DNA from: Paraburkholderia rhizosphaerae
Lineage (GTDB): Bacteria; Pseudomonadota; Gammaproteobacteria; Burkholderiales; Burkholderiaceae
Direction: 5' to 3'
Assembly (NCBI RefSeq): GCF_004366595.1
Contig: NZ_SORE01000001.1
Coordinates: 434,001-498,000 of the forward strand
DNA length: 64,000 nucleotides
Shown here: positions 18,070 through 26,610 of the stretch, piece by piece
How the letters are laid out: each line of letters starts with the position of its first letter
How positions within the stretch are numbered: the stretch's first letter is position 1
Translations under genes and position numbers: made by a program
Notes under the pieces: generated by a model
The model's database searches: none
What the model was told of the DNA's origin: nothing
Seen by the model: only the letters and a program-made list of their open reading frames with translations

Positions 18070-19041
18070 TTAGCTTGTATGCAATCCCTCGCGCGCATTC
18101 TGATCGCCGGTCGTCGCGTGCAACGTTGTGCCCGGCCATGCGCCACGTCCGACCAACTGTTCGGCCTGCACGCGAATCAGATGCGCGACGTCCCACAGTC
18201 CATCCGGCATCACACGGTTCCGCGGCCACGCGAGCGCGACATCGCGCTTGATAACCGGGTTCCGCAGCGGATAACACTTGAGCCGCTTCGCCGCGACCTC
18301 TTCGATCACCGATGCGGATGGCAACACCGTGCATCCGCAATTCGCAAGCACGAGGCGCTTCGTAATCGAAATCGAACCGTCGCATTCGAGCGCGATGTCC
18401 GGCGTAAAACCGTGCTTCGCCGCAATCGATTCGACCAGCACGCGCAAGCCGTGATGCGTGCTCGGCAGAATCAGTGGGACCGTGGCGAGCGTACGCACAT
18501 CGATCGGGCCTTCGGGTTGCGGGAAATCAGGCGGCGTGACAAGGCAGACCTGCTCCGATAGCAGAGGGTCGAACTGCATCGCGCCCGGATACTCGGGCAC
18601 ATACATGATCGCGAGATCCACTTCGCCGTCCGCAAGCCAGCCGAGAATATGGCTCGCTAAACCTTCAACAAAGCGCACACGGGTGTGCGGATAATGCGCC
18701 TTCAGCGTATGGCCAAGACTGCCGAACATGATTCGCGCGATAGTAGGCTGTGCAGCGATGCAAAAGCGCGAGGGGCCCAAGCCGACCGTGTTGCGCATCG
18801 CATTGCGCGCTTCGAGTAGCGTGCGCTCCAGTGTGGTCGCGTAGCCGAGCAGTTGTTCGCCGTGTTCGGTCAGCCATACACCGCGGCCACTGCGTCTGAA
18901 CAGGCGCACGCCAAGCTCCGCTTCGAGCATGCCGATGCGGCGGCTGATTGTCGACTGGTTGGCGCCCATCTCCATCGCCGCGCGTGAAATGCTGCCCGCC
19001 TTGGCGACGTGCGCGAAGAGTTCAAGATCGTCTGAGTTCAT
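18070..19041 (-). CDS. LysR-family transcriptional regulator
   Basis: 323-residue DNA-binding regulator. The N-terminal winged helix covers residues 1-60 (LELFAHVAKAGSISRAAMEM, then QSTISRRIGMLEAELGVRLF), followed by a periplasmic-binding-like LysR substrate domain from about 90 to 300. It lies 33 bp downstream of the aminotransferase gene on the same strand, so it may be cotranscribed with and control the aminotransferase-aldolase genes and perhaps the convergent MFS-TPP pair. The ligand is unknown. Confidence 0.93.
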   Translation of the reverse strand: MNSDDLELFAHVAKAGSISRAAMEMGANQSTISRRIGMLEAELGVRLFRRSGRGVWLTEHGEQLLGYATTLERTLLEARNAMRNTVGLGPSRFCIAAQPTIARIMFGSLGHTLKAHYPHTRVRFVEGLASHILGWLADGEVDLAIMYVPEYPGAMQFDPLLSEQVCLVTPPDFPQPEGPIDVRTLATVPLILPSTHHGLRVLVESIAAKHGFTPDIALECDGSISITKRLVLANCGCTVLPSASVIEEVAAKRLKCYPLRNPVIKRDVALAWPRNRVMPDGLWDVAHLIRVQAEQLVGRGAWPGTTLHATTGDQNAREGLHTS

Positions 19042-19074
19042 CGTCGGCTTTCGTTGCGAACCTGAAATCAGCCG

Positions 19075-20283
19075 TTATCGCGCGGGCAACAGGTGCTCGT
19101 TAAGCACCGCGATCGCGCTTTCGATTGCACCATTGCCGATCGGCACGTTCAGCAGACGAAGCGTCGCGTCAACGCCGGATAGACAGCCGAGAATCATCGC
19201 CTCGTTGATGTCGCCCAGATGCCCGATGCGAAAGAGCTTGCCCGCATGCGGTCCGAGGCCGCCCGCGAGGCCGATATGGAAGCGCTCGCGTGCGACCGTA
19301 TAGATTTCAGCCGGATCGATGTTTTCCCGCACGCCGATCGCGGTGATCGACGTCGAGCGTGCGGACGGGTCCTTCACCATCAGCCAAAGCGCGCCATGCT
19401 CGCTCCATCGTTCGACGGCCGCGTGGACCGCGCGCGCGATACGCGCGTGCCGTGCGAACACCGCTTCGTAGCCTTCGCTTTCGATTAGCCTGAGTGCCAC
19501 TTCAAGTCCCATCAGATGGCTTTCGGGCGGCGTGCCGCCAAATTTGCGGTAGCCGATCGGGCTCTTGCGCGTAATCCAGTCCCAGTACACGCGAGGGGTG
19601 CGGTTATCGCGCGCGACGTTCAGCGCTTTTTCGTCGACGGCGGTAAACGACATGCCTGGCGGCAGCATCAACGCTTTTTGCGACGCGCCGATCGCGACGT
19701 TCACGCCCCACGCATCCATCTCGAACGGTGTCGCGGCAAGCGACGCGACTACGTCGACGACCAGCAGCGCAGGGTGTTGCGCGCGGTCCATCGCTTGCCT
19801 CACCTTCCGGATATCGCTCGTTACACCAGTCGACGTATCGGTCTGAACCGCGAACACCGCGATGATCTCGTGCGCCTTGTCCTCGCGCAGCGCGGCTTCG
19901 ATCAGGCTCGGGTCGATCGGCGAGCCGGCGCGCGCTTCGGTGCGAATCGCGTGTGCGCCGCAGCCTTCCGCCGCTTGCGCCCACGTTTCGCTGAAGTGGC
20001 CGGTACCCGCGACCAGCACCTTGCCGCCTGGCGGCAGCAGGTTGACGATCGCGGCTTCCCACGCGCCGTGGCCGTTTGCGGTGTACATGATCACGTCGGC
20101 GTGCTTCGTGTTGAGCAGCCGTTGCAGGCCGCGCTCGCAGTTTTCGACCACCGCGGTCAGGCGCGGGTCGTTCAGATCGAACGGCTGCGCGCTCATCGCG
20201 TTGCGCACGAGGTCCGGCACATGAGTGGGCCCCGGCGTATGCAGAAGTTTGATGCCGGCCGTCGTTGGAAGATTCGGGTTCAT
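19075..20283 (-). CDS. class V PLP aminotransferase (alanine/serine-glyoxylate type)
   Basis: Cytoplasmic transaminase of 402 residues. The class V fold is clear from LHTPGPTHVPDLVRNAM at the start, the TANGHGAWEAAIVNLL cofactor region, DVVASLAATPFEMDAW carrying the PLP-binding Asp, and the Schiff-base lysine K203 in GASQKALMLPPGM. The C-terminal FRIGHLGDINE is typical of serine/alanine-glyoxylate aminotransferases. I chose the ATG at 20283; the frame extends to a TTG at 20292. It follows the aldolase gene after about 100 bp. Substrate pair inferred, not shown. Confidence 0.9.
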   Translation of the reverse strand: MNPNLPTTAGIKLLHTPGPTHVPDLVRNAMSAQPFDLNDPRLTAVVENCERGLQRLLNTKHADVIMYTANGHGAWEAAIVNLLPPGGKVLVAGTGHFSETWAQAAEGCGAHAIRTEARAGSPIDPSLIEAALREDKAHEIIAVFAVQTDTSTGVTSDIRKVRQAMDRAQHPALLVVDVVASLAATPFEMDAWGVNVAIGASQKALMLPPGMSFTAVDEKALNVARDNRTPRVYWDWITRKSPIGYRKFGGTPPESHLMGLEVALRLIESEGYEAVFARHARIARAVHAAVERWSEHGALWLMVKDPSARSTSITAIGVRENIDPAEIYTVARERFHIGLAGGLGPHAGKLFRIGHLGDINEAMILGCLSGVDATLRLLNVPIGNGAIESAIAVLNEHLLPAR

Positions 20284-20380
20284 AGGCGTCAACGCGTATT
20301 GTTAGCGGGTTTCGCGCGCGCCTGGGCGTTCTTTTTCGACAACGAATCCGACCGCACGGCGCGGCAATTTGCGGTTGAAT

Positions 20381-21178
20381 TCAGGCGCCGTCGCGCAGTT
20401 TCGCGAGCGTGGCCATAAACAATTGTACCGATGCCTGGATATACATCGGATCGAAACCGAGGAACAGGTCGTTCACACCGAGGCGTATCGCTTCGGCCGC
20501 CTGTTCGGGCGTGATCGCAAACGACGGCATCCGCGCGCGCTTTGCCTTGATTTTGCGGATCACTTCTTCGATCGTTTTTCGCACTTCAGGGTGGTTGGGA
20601 CCATCGGTGAAGCCCATGTTGACCGCAAGGTCGAACGGCGCAGGAATTGCGCCGGCGACGCCTTCGAGATCAAGGATCGCGTCGAGGTCGCGTACCGCGC
20701 CAGGATGTTCGATCAACACGTATAGGCTGGTTTCTTCGTTGGCTCGCTTTGCGTAGTCAAGCATATTGGTTTGCCATTGATATTGCGCGCGGAACGGGCC
20801 CCAGCCGCGAATGCCCTGTGGTGGATATTTCGCGTAGGACACCGCGTCTTCAGCGTCTTTCAGGCACGTGATCATCGGCACGATGATGGATTTTGCACCG
20901 GTGTCGAGTGCGAGCTTGATTTGCGCGGCATCGTTGTGCGTGACGCGAATCCACGCTTCGGCAGGCGTACCGATTGTTGCGGTAACCATTCGGTAGGCCG
21001 TTTCGATCGAGATCGGGCCGTGTTCCATATCGATCAGCACATAGTCGAAGCCCGCATGAGCGAACATCTGCACCAGTTCGGGCGAAGGGGACGTAACGCC
21101 GATTCCGAGCGTGATACCTGCCGGTTTTTGCAGCGGATTCGATAGGTAAGCGGATGGGTTGGCCGGGCTTTTTTGCAT
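20381..21178 (-). CDS. HpcH/HpaI-family class II aldolase
   Basis: 265-residue TIM-barrel, metal-dependent aldolase that splits 4-hydroxy-2-oxo acids into pyruvate and an aldehyde. Family motifs are the metal and substrate region DYVLIDMEHGPI, IIVPMITCLKDAEDAV, the GIRGWGPFRAQ loop with the conserved Arg, and IEHPGAVRDLDAIL with the metal-binding Glu. A strong AAGGAG precedes the ATG at 21178. It leads a same-strand run with the aminotransferase and LysR genes, suggesting that an amino acid or its hydroxy-oxo acid is degraded by transamination and aldol cleavage. Confidence 0.9.
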   Translation of the reverse strand: MQKSPANPSAYLSNPLQKPAGITLGIGVTSPSPELVQMFAHAGFDYVLIDMEHGPISIETAYRMVTATIGTPAEAWIRVTHNDAAQIKLALDTGAKSIIVPMITCLKDAEDAVSYAKYPPQGIRGWGPFRAQYQWQTNMLDYAKRANEETSLYVLIEHPGAVRDLDAILDLEGVAGAIPAPFDLAVNMGFTDGPNHPEVRKTIEEVIRKIKAKRARMPSFAITPEQAAEAIRLGVNDLFLGFDPMYIQASVQLFMATLAKLRDGA

Positions 21179-21317
21179 GACAGGAACTCCTTACTTGAAC
21201 AGAGCGTCGACGAGGCGGGGGAGCGGTCCCTGTTTTCGATAACACGCGGCGACGGGGATTAGTCCAGCGATTAGGGTCACGGCTCGGTGAGGTAACATCG
21301 TCCGAGGAGGCCAGCTC

Positions 21318-21912
21318 GTGAAAATTACCGTTGCCTACATCGAAGAACCTCCATTCGGCTGAACCGGCGCGGATAAATCGACGACAGGGTGCCGATATCG
21401 AAGTCGATTTCAGCGTGCCGGTGTGGGCAATCGAAGATGGGTTTCTCGTGCAGGCCGGCAATCCGAAATCATTGGATAGCTACGAGTCGGTCGCGCGACA
21501 TGCCAACGCGCGGCTTGGCATCATAGCCGGGCAAGTTCAGCATTTGTCCGCGCGGGCAAAGGGTGTGCGGGACGAGCAGATCCGCTTGTTCGATCAACAG
21601 GCCGAAGCAATCGCGGCGCTTCAGTCAGGGGAGATCGATGCGTATGCGAGCACTGCGCTGGGCAATCGGATTGTTGCGCAGCGTGTTGGTGTTGTGCGCA
21701 TCGAGGCGGTTGCACATCAATCGAATGCGCGTGCCGATGACAAACCGCCGATGGGCGCGTTTTCATTCAGAAGAGGCAATCGCGCGCTGGTCGATGCGGT
21801 GAACCAGCAGTTGCGGGCTTATCTAGGTTCCGCGGAGCATCGGCAACGGATGGCGCGATTTGGCTTGACCGAGCGCGAGATCGATCCGGTGGTATTGCGG
21901 AGGGAGACCTGA
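21318..21912 (+). pseudogene. disrupted family 3 amino-acid-binding protein (SBP_bac_3)
   Basis: A GTG at 21318 behind GGAGG opens a frame reading MKITVAYIEEPPFG, the usual start of a polar-amino-acid-binding domain, but it meets TGA at 21360-21362. The family resumes in another frame from about 21410 with FSVPVWAIEDGFLVQAGN and runs to 21912 (IIAGQVQHLSARAKG; SGEIDAYASTALGNRIVA; PPMGAFSFRRGN). About 50 residues of lobe 1 between these parts are missing. No signal peptide is seen. An internal deletion with frameshift is the simplest reading. No permease or ATPase partners are adjacent. Confidence 0.72.
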
Positions 21913-21919
21913 TCAATCA

Positions 21920-22810
21920 CTACTGCGCGTCAAGCGTCGCCCGTACAAATGCCCCCATCGCTTCAAGCGATTGCTGTCCCGCATCGAGTTGCTGATAAAA
22001 CAGACTCCACGCGTGAATCATCTCCGGCCAGATATCGAGCACCACGCGTCCATCCGCTTGTGCGACGCGGCGTGCGAGCCGGACTGAATCGTCGAGCAGT
22101 GTTTCCGCGGTGCCGACTTGAATCAGCATCGGCGGAAGGCCGCTTAGATCCGCATACAGCGGCGACGCGAGCGGCGTGCGCGGCGCTGCGCCGTTCAGAT
22201 ACGCTCCCGCCGCTTCGAGCAGATACGGCTTCTGAATCAACGGGTCCACGGTTGCTTTCGATTCCATCGATTCACCGCTCATGTCGAGATCTGTCCACGG
22301 CGAACTCAACCATGCGCACGCGGGAAGGTCGGCGCCTATCTGCCGCAGTGAGACGAGCATCGCCAATGCAAGTCCGCCGCCCGCACTCTCTCCGGCGAGC
22401 ACAATGTTCGCGGGCTCGTAGCCTTGCGACAGCAGAAAGCGATAGCCAGTAAGCGCGTCTTCCAGTGCCGCGGGAAACGGATGCTCGGGCGCAAGCCGAT
22501 AGTCGAGTGCGAGCGTGCGCGTTCGTGCGACGCGGCCGATCTGCGCAACCATGTGCCGATGAGTCGCGATACCGCCGGAGATATAGGCGCCGCCATGCAG
22601 GAACAGCACGACTTGCTTTGGATCGGCTACCGGTGTCAGCGTCCATTCGGCGGGAACGCCACTGGCGTCGACCGCGTCGATCTGCACGTCAGACGGAACT
22701 GTGTACCGGTCCACTAACGACAGCAGACGTGCACGCCGTTCAGCCAGCACCGTCGGGCGCGGCTTTGAAGCAAGCCATTCGCGAATGGCTTCAATTTGAG
22801 GATTGGCCAT
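21920..22810 (-). CDS. alpha/beta hydrolase, hormone-sensitive-lipase (HSL) family esterase
   Basis: Cytoplasmic carboxylesterase of 296 residues. It shows the HSL oxyanion-hole motif HGGAYISGG, the nucleophile elbow GESAGGGLAL, and downstream acid and base regions in DPLIQK and EMIHAWSLF. The LDYRLAPEHPFPAALEDAL stretch is characteristic. The ATG at 22810 has AAAGGAG; an in-frame start at 22852 has no site. It diverges from nothing obvious and is followed on the same strand by the tail of the binding-protein pseudogene in the opposite orientation. Its substrate is unknown. Confidence 0.92.
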   Translation of the reverse strand: MANPQIEAIREWLASKPRPTVLAERRARLLSLVDRYTVPSDVQIDAVDASGVPAEWTLTPVADPKQVVLFLHGGAYISGGIATHRHMVAQIGRVARTRTLALDYRLAPEHPFPAALEDALTGYRFLLSQGYEPANIVLAGESAGGGLALAMLVSLRQIGADLPACAWLSSPWTDLDMSGESMESKATVDPLIQKPYLLEAAGAYLNGAAPRTPLASPLYADLSGLPPMLIQVGTAETLLDDSVRLARRVAQADGRVVLDIWPEMIHAWSLFYQQLDAGQQSLEAMGAFVRATLDAQ

Positions 22811-22890
22811 CGTCGCTCTCCTTTCGGGCTCGTTCACAGAATGGTAGTGCAAAGCAGACTACCTTTTAAGCACTGGCGCATTCGCAATCG

Positions 22891-23838
22891 CTAACGAAGG
22901 CTGGCTGCGGACGGTCGCGAGACTGACTCGCTTCGCGTCAAAGCGACGACGAAGTCGAGGAATGCGCGTGTCCTCGCCGGCACATGGTGTCTCGACGGAT
23001 GGTACGCATACAGCGGGAAACGCTCGTCAGACCAATCCGGAAACAGATTGATCAATTGACCTTCCCGTATCAGCGGCTCGGCGGCGAGCAGCAGCATTTG
23101 CGCGATGCCGGAGCCAGCCAGACACGCGTGGAGCAACGCGCCCGGCTCGTTGACCGTCAGGCGGCCATTCGTTTGGATAACGAGCTTTTTACGTTTACGG
23201 TGAAATTCCCACGGGTATGGTCTGCCCGTCTCCGGGTTGCGAAATTCGAGGCAGCGGTGGTGGCGTTCGTTTAACGCTTGCGGTTCCGTTGGTCGCCCAT
23301 GACGCGCGAGATAGGCAGGTGCAGCGACCGTAATGACCGGTGTGTCGAGCAGTTTGCGTGCAACCAGACTCGAACTGCGCGGTTCGCCGAATCGCAGTGC
23401 GAGATCGAAACCGTCGGAGACCAGATCGCCAAGATGGTCGCGTGTGACCAACTCGAGATCGAGGTCGGGGTGCGCGTCCATGAAGGTGTCAAGATGCGGT
23501 CCGAGGATGATCCGCGAGATCACCGCATCCAGATTGACGCGCAGCTTGCCTCGTACGGCTGTGGTACCGCCTGCCGCTGCAGCCGCGGCTTCCTCCATGC
23601 CACGCAAGTGCGGCATTACCTGCTCGTAGAAGCGCCGGCCTTCTTCGGTAAGCGAAACGGAGCGCGTCGTTCGATGAAAGAGCCTGATTTTCAGCCTCTT
23701 TTCGAGGCGGGCGATCGCGCGGCTCACGCCAGGCGGCGTCATCTCGAGTAGTTCGGATGCGGCTGCGAACGTCCCCGCGTCGACGACCGCGGCAAATACG
23801 CCTATTCCACTCGATAGATTCTCGTTGTTCGATCTCAT
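22891..23838 (-). CDS. LysR-family transcriptional regulator
   Basis: 315-residue regulator with an N-terminal winged helix (GIGVFAAVVDAGTFAAASEL, then PPGVSRAIARLEKRLKIRLF) and a CrgA-like substrate-binding domain up to about residue 300. The downstream hydrolase gene is on the same strand after 80 bp and may be a target or partner. The ligand is unknown. Confidence 0.93.
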   Translation of the reverse strand: MRSNNENLSSGIGVFAAVVDAGTFAAASELLEMTPPGVSRAIARLEKRLKIRLFHRTTRSVSLTEEGRRFYEQVMPHLRGMEEAAAAAAGGTTAVRGKLRVNLDAVISRIILGPHLDTFMDAHPDLDLELVTRDHLGDLVSDGFDLALRFGEPRSSSLVARKLLDTPVITVAAPAYLARHGRPTEPQALNERHHRCLEFRNPETGRPYPWEFHRKRKKLVIQTNGRLTVNEPGALLHACLAGSGIAQMLLLAAEPLIREGQLINLFPDWSDERFPLYAYHPSRHHVPARTRAFLDFVVALTRSESVSRPSAASLR

Positions 23839-23847
23839 ATCGCTTCC

Positions 23848-25077
23848 CTAGCCTTGGCGTCGGGCATGCGCGATTTCGTCGAGCGCGCTGCGAATCGACG
23901 CGATCTGTTCGGGCCAGCCACCCGACATTTGCCGAAAGACGTACATGTCTTGCGGATACCACGACGACTGAGCGCCTGCACGATGCCAACGCCAGTCGAC
24001 GCCGCTCTTCGGCAGCATCAGCCAGCACGCGACGCCGAGTGCGCCGGTGAGATGGACGATCGCGGTATCGACGGCGATGACAAGGTTCAGTTGCGCAACG
24101 ATCGCAGCGGTGTCGGCGAAATCGTGGATGTCCTTGCCCAGACAAACGACGTGTTGATGATTGCCGCTTGCCGCGACTTCGAGTTCGGCATCGCCGGTCT
24201 GCAGGCTCACGAATGAAACGCCATCGACTGACAGCAATGGCGCGAGTGTGGCGAAGTGCGGCAGCGAGCGCGCGGCGTCGTTCTCGTGTCCGGGGTTGCC
24301 TTTCCACACAAGTCCCACTCGAAGTGGGCTATCGGGAAGGCGCGCTTTCCATCGGTCCATCCGCTGCGTATAGACGCCGACATACGGAATACGCGCCGGA
24401 ATCGATTGCGGCGTCGTGCCGAAATGGCGCGGCAGACTCGTCAACGATTCCCAGTAGTCGTGCATGCGCAATTCGTTGGGATCGGTGACGACGGTATCGA
24501 TGCCTTCGACCGTGCGCAGCAGCGGACCCAGCTCAGGCTTGCATGCGACCGTCAGTTGCGCGACGCCTAGCGCCTTCAGGAGCGCAGCATAGCGAACGAA
24601 CTGGATCGTGTCGCCGTACCCCTGTTCGGGTAGCAACAGTAGAGATTTGCCGCTTAGCGCCTCGCCCGCCCATTTGGGAAAGGGCAGCGTGCCGTGCTCC
24701 TGGAACAGCGGACCACGCGCTTCGTAAAGTGGCCACGCGTCGATATATCGACCTTGCGAGAGCAACAGCAGCGACAGATTGAAGCGGGCTTCATGCAGCT
24801 CCGGATTGAATCTGATCGCATTCCGATACGCCGCTTCTGCTTCATCGAGGCGGCCAAGCGCTTCGAGCGTATCAGCGAGATTCGCATGAAACTCAGGGCA
24901 GTCCGGCCAGTGCCGCAGTGCGTTCCGGTAGTGCTGTTCGGCCTCGTGAAGCTGGCCCGCGCGACGCAGGTCGTTGCCTGTGTCGTTCTGAGCGATCGCT
25001 TCGTCGAGTTGGCTTTCGGACGGTTGACGGATGCGAGCGGGCGCGCGAAAGACGGTTCTGTAAAGTCGGGTGCTCAT
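23848..25077 (-). CDS. TPR protein with GT9/GT41-like glycosyltransferase domain
   Basis: 409-residue protein without signal peptide. Residues about 28-125 hold three tetratricopeptide-like repeats (AGQLHEAEQHYRNALRHWPD; LGRLDEAEAAYRNAIRFNPE). From about 145 the sequence resembles bacterial TPR glycosyltransferase-like proteins: LLLLPEQGYGDTIQFVRYAA, LRVGLVWKGNPGHENDAARS and LVIAVDTAIVHLTGALG, the latter two typical of the GT-B nucleotide-sugar fold. It may glycosylate a protein or envelope component. It lies 9 bp upstream of the LysR gene, on the same strand. Confidence 0.82.
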   Translation of the reverse strand: MSTRLYRTVFRAPARIRQPSESQLDEAIAQNDTGNDLRRAGQLHEAEQHYRNALRHWPDCPEFHANLADTLEALGRLDEAEAAYRNAIRFNPELHEARFNLSLLLLSQGRYIDAWPLYEARGPLFQEHGTLPFPKWAGEALSGKSLLLLPEQGYGDTIQFVRYAALLKALGVAQLTVACKPELGPLLRTVEGIDTVVTDPNELRMHDYWESLTSLPRHFGTTPQSIPARIPYVGVYTQRMDRWKARLPDSPLRVGLVWKGNPGHENDAARSLPHFATLAPLLSVDGVSFVSLQTGDAELEVAASGNHQHVVCLGKDIHDFADTAAIVAQLNLVIAVDTAIVHLTGALGVACWLMLPKSGVDWRWHRAGAQSSWYPQDMYVFRQMSGGWPEQIASIRSALDEIAHARRQG

Positions 25078-25453
25078 GGTGGGCCGCTTGCCAATGACGG
25101 ACGATCGACAAGTAAACCACAGTTCAGGCGGTGCGAGGGACTACCCACCCGAAGCGTTTGTTCAGTTAAGCAGAGGAAAGCCGACGAAGGCCCGATTCGC
25201 TCTTCCCGCGATGCGAAGTCACGACGCCGCCGCATTTATATTGACGTTTATTCAGGGGCTGGCGGTTCAGGCCAAAGGGGGCGCAACGCGACGTCAGCCA
25301 ACGCGCGCTGGCAACTCGTTCGACGGTATCGAACGTGAGGTCGAACGGCATCGAACAACATTGGGAACCGGGCAGCACATAATACGCTGCATGTCGCGTG
25401 AGGCGACACATATTCCGAATCATGGTCCAACGCATTTATCGCAGGAGCCGAAT
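25078..25453. other. 376-bp divergent intergenic region
   Basis: Separates the TPR-glycosyltransferase gene (minus) from the monooxygenase gene (plus) and must hold both promoters. I could not single out a convincing operator or an additional gene. Confidence 0.5.
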
Positions 25454-25777
25454 ATGAGTCAGCAGATTTCCTTCATCGTCCATCTGCCGGGGAAGCCGGA
25501 AGCCCGCGAAGCGCTTTACTCTAGCCTTCTCAACGTGCTCGACGAAATGTCCCATGAACCCGATTTCGTTAATACCTATCTACATCGCTCGGCGGACGAC
25601 CCCGACACGCTCGTCCTCTATGAAACGTGGGCCTGCAGCGCGGAGTATTTCCAGAACCATCATCTGAAGAAGTCCTATCGTGTGGACTATGAGAAAAAGC
25701 TTGGAAACCTGTTGAAGTCGGAGCGCCGCTTCGAATGGCTGGAACCGATCCGTTCATATGAAAAGAAGGCCGCGTGA
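25454..25777 (+). CDS. antibiotic-biosynthesis-monooxygenase-domain (quinol monooxygenase-like) protein
   Basis: 107-residue ABM dimeric alpha/beta-barrel protein. The pattern SFIVHLPGKPEAREALYSSL, then HRSADDPDTLVLYETWA and FQNHHLKKSYRVDYEKKL matches YgiN-type quinol monooxygenases, where the Trp and His line the quinone pocket. The ATG at 25454 follows AGGAG; a longer frame from 25070 is not supported. An SDR and a quinone-reductase-like gene follow on the same strand, suggesting a small redox or detoxification operon. Confidence 0.87.
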   Translation: MSQQISFIVHLPGKPEAREALYSSLLNVLDEMSHEPDFVNTYLHRSADDPDTLVLYETWACSAEYFQNHHLKKSYRVDYEKKLGNLLKSERRFEWLEPIRSYEKKAA

Positions 25778-25826
25778 GGATCCGCTTCGCTGTTCCGTCC
25801 ATTGTTGGGATTAATAGGATTTCGTC

Positions 25827-26570
25827 ATGAATTCACGTCTTTCGGGAAGAGTTGCATTTGTCACCGGCGGTGCCAGAGGGATTGGCGCGGCGATTGTCCG
25901 GCGTCTGGCCAGCGAGGGCGCAACGGTCGCGTTTACCTATCAAAGCTCGGCTGCGAGCGCACAGGATGTCGTTGCGAGCATTGAAGAACGGGGCGGCCGC
26001 GCGCTGGCGCTGCATGCCGACGTCGCGAATCCCATCGCGCTTACCGGCGCTGTTAACGAAGCGGCGCGCGTATTGGGGAAGATTGACATTCTTGTCAACA
26101 ACGCGGGCGTGCTGTTTATGGCGCCGATTGGCGAGTTCAAGCTCGAGGATTTCGACAAGACGCTGGCTGTCAATGTGCGCGCGGTGTTTGTCGGCACCCA
26201 GGCGGTATTGCCGCATATGGGTGAGGGCGGCCGCATCATCAATATCGGCAGTTGTAACGCGGACCGTATGCCGTTTGCGGGCGGTAGCGTGTATGCGATG
26301 AGCAAGTCGGCGCTGATCGGTCTGACCCAAGGGCTCGCGCGCGATCTGGGGCCGAAGGGCATCACGGTCAACAATGTTCACCCGGGACCGGTCAACACCG
26401 ATATGAACCCGGAGGCCGGCGAGTTCGCACCCGTTCTTCATGGGCTGATGGCGATTCAACGTCACGGCACAGCGGAAGAAATCGCGGGCATGGTCGCATA
26501 TGTGGCGAGCCCGGAGGCTGCATTCGTGACCGGCGCGAACCTCGGCATCGACGGGGGAATCAACGCCTGA
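25827..26570 (+). CDS. short-chain dehydrogenase/reductase
   Basis: 247-residue classical SDR. The cofactor motif is TGGARGIG at about 13-20, NNAG at about 90, the catalytic Ser in NIGSCNADRM, and Tyr and Lys in YAMSKSAL. The end, FVTGANLGIDGGINA, is typical of FabG-like oxidoreductases. The Tyr-Gln-Ser after the second strand suggests NADP. It lies 49 bp after the monooxygenase gene and 40 bp before the quinone-reductase gene. Substrate unknown. Confidence 0.93.
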   Translation: MNSRLSGRVAFVTGGARGIGAAIVRRLASEGATVAFTYQSSAASAQDVVASIEERGGRALALHADVANPIALTGAVNEAARVLGKIDILVNNAGVLFMAPIGEFKLEDFDKTLAVNVRAVFVGTQAVLPHMGEGGRIINIGSCNADRMPFAGGSVYAMSKSALIGLTQGLARDLGPKGITVNNVHPGPVNTDMNPEAGEFAPVLHGLMAIQRHGTAEEIAGMVAYVASPEAAFVTGANLGIDGGINA

Positions 26571-26610
26571 TCGTTCAACTCCCACTGTGGCCATCATGCA
26601 AGGAGCAGGA

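Noticed and set aside
19516..20418. 300-residue plus-strand frame inside the aminotransferase gene
   Set aside because: Antisense shadow without domain; the minus-strand gene has the PLP lysine and family motifs.
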